NCBI GenBank assembly: GCA_947387485.1
Contig: CANDNT010000005.1
Coordinates: 124,001-188,000 of the forward strand
Length of the DNA: 64,000 bases
Origin: Aquimarina rhabdastrellae
GTDB taxonomy: Bacteria; Bacteroidota; Bacteroidia; Flavobacteriales; Flavobacteriaceae
Direction: 5' to 3'
The notes beneath the pieces were generated by a model. It was not told the DNA's origin and made no database searches. It saw only the letters and a list, made by a program, of their open reading frames with translations. The position numbers were made by a program, and so were the translations under genes. Below are positions 62,992-64,000 of this stretch, one piece after another. Numbering within the stretch: the first letter of the stretch is position 1; every line of letters starts with the position of its first letter.

Positions 62992-64000
62992 ATGAATCTA
63001 GAGCAAACAAAAGAAACTACGTTTTTCGGACATCCCAAAGGTTTAATTTACCTCTTCTTTGCAGAGCTATGGGAACGGTTTTCGTTTTACGGAATGAAAG
63101 CCTTATTAGTACTATATATGACTAAGCATTTATTATTTAAAGATGATGCCGCTTTTGGAGTAATGGCAGCATATATGTCATTGGTATATGTAACTCCTAT
63201 GATAGGCGGAATTATAGCTGATCGTTATATAGGATATCGTAAAGCAATATTATGGGGAGGCTCTTTAATGGCTATAGGACATATTTTATTGACTATAGAA
63301 GAACCTATATTTTTTTATGGAGCATTGGCTATAATTATAGTAGGTAATGGTTTTTTTAAACCTAATATATCAACTATGGTAGGAGGACTTTATCAAGAAG
63401 GAGATAAACGTAGAGATTCTGGATTTACGATTTTTTATTTAGGAATCAATTTAGGTGGAGCTATTGCTCCATTATTATGTGCATTACTTGCAGAATTATA
63501 TGGATGGCATTATGGATTTATGTTGGCAGGTTTAGGAATGATTATAGGATTAATTGTATTTAAAAGAGGAACACAGGCTCAAGTTTTTGGAGAAAATGGT
63601 ATAATACCAGATATAAAAGCATATCAAACTAAGGTATGGGGAATGACCAAAGGAACTCGTATCCATATATTAGCATGGTTAGCAGTACCAGTATTTGCCT
63701 TGATTGTAAGATTTAATCAGTTTGAACATTATTTGGTGTGGATTATTTCAATAGGATTAATAGGTTATCTGGGATATATACTCAAAACAGTAAGTGCAGT
63801 TGAACGAAGCCGATTATGGGTGGCGATCTATTTTACAGCTTTATATGCATTATTTTCTGCAATATTTGAACAAGCAGGGAGTTCTTTAACACTGTTTGCA
63901 GATCGCAATGTAAACCTGATAGGAATTAATGCTGCACAGACCAATAGTATCAATTCATTATGGATTGTATTATTAGCAGTTCCGTTTGCAATGTTATGGA
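62992..64000 (+). CDS. POT-family peptide:proton symporter (cut by window edge)
   Basis: From the ATG at 62992 an open frame runs to the window end (336 complete codons). The N-terminus FFAELWERFSFYGMKALLVL contains the POT family ExxER-type motif, and FFKPNISTMVGGLY with DSGFTIFYLGINLGG is the PTR2 signature. It would take up di- or tripeptides with protons across the inner membrane. The C-terminal part is outside the window. Confidence 0.93.
   Translation, partial: MNLEQTKETTFFGHPKGLIYLFFAELWERFSFYGMKALLVLYMTKHLLFKDDAAFGVMAAYMSLVYVTPMIGGIIADRYIGYRKAILWGGSLMAIGHILLTIEEPIFFYGALAIIIVGNGFFKPNISTMVGGLYQEGDKRRDSGFTIFYLGINLGGAIAPLLCALLAELYGWHYGFMLAGLGMIIGLIVFKRGTQAQVFGENGIIPDIKAYQTKVWGMTKGTRIHILAWLAVPVFALIVRFNQFEHYLVWIISIGLIGYLGYILKTVSAVERSRLWVAIYFTALYALFSAIFEQAGSSLTLFADRNVNLIGINAAQTNSINSLWIVLLAVPFAMLW

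Overview
The window looks like a chromosomal segment of a marine-type member of the Flavobacteriaceae (Bacteroidota); Aquimarina or Kordia is my guess, not a proof. The evidence is the low GC content, promoters of the Bacteroidota form TTG-N17-21-TAnnTTTG, a type IX secretion sorting domain, type III glutamine synthetase, the gene order folP / DUF1599 / BT_3928 / tpiA / prmA / clpS, SCxx lipoproteins, and a GG-leader peptide. I see no rRNA, CRISPR array, insertion sequence, integrase or phage genes. There is one tRNA, tRNA-Arg(ACG).

Layout. 1-5.5 kb: housekeeping block (folP end, membrane protein, DUF1599, DoxX/BT_3928, DppB-type permease, tpiA, prmA, clpS). 6-12 kb: secreted HEIGH metalloprotease, U32 tRNA-modification-type protein with a ferredoxin, an unknown protein, and a TPR histidine kinase with its LytTR regulator. 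12-24 kb: GH18 protein, alkylsulfatase-type lipoprotein, a 1938-residue leucine-rich-repeat protein ending in a dockerin-like segment, a T9SS-anchored partner with a cohesin-like N-terminus, and a membrane class III cyclase. 24-34 kb (mostly minus strand): a lipoprotein, metallophosphoesterase, two Rossmann oxidoreductases, a Crp-type regulator, an AraC-regulated quinone reductase/SnoaL pair, a MarR-GNAT fusion, the tRNA, a secreted protein with a plug-like tail, and a 51-residue protein. 34-37 kb: Na+/Ca2+ exchanger and glutamine synthetase III.

37.4-52.7 kb is the centrepiece: a curli (functional amyloid) system present as two tandem cassettes in the order csgA, csgB, csgE, csgF, csgG, lipoprotein, with an additional csgA-like gene between them. 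All three amyloid genes share a promoter, a C-rich element and a nearly identical leader. A terminator-like hairpin separates each cassette's csgA from its assembly genes. The CsgE proteins carry an extra N-terminal domain that looks like the amyloid inhibitor CsgH. The CsgG proteins carry an extra outer-membrane barrel and a very basic tail. A beta-propeller lipoprotein closes each cassette.

53-64 kb: an unknown lipoprotein; a minus-strand operon encoding a membrane fusion of an adenylation domain with a ferric/ferredoxin-reductase-like half, an enoyl-CoA hydratase and an envelope protein; purM converging on msrA; an orphan double-glycine cysteine-rich peptide; a membrane protein; and the start of a POT-family peptide transporter.

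The less ordinary parts are the duplicated and elaborated curli machinery, the cohesin/dockerin-like surface pair, the adenylation-reductase membrane fusion, an AraC circuit with paired 21-bp-spaced operators, and the orphan GG peptide. All family names come from reading motifs; no database search was run.
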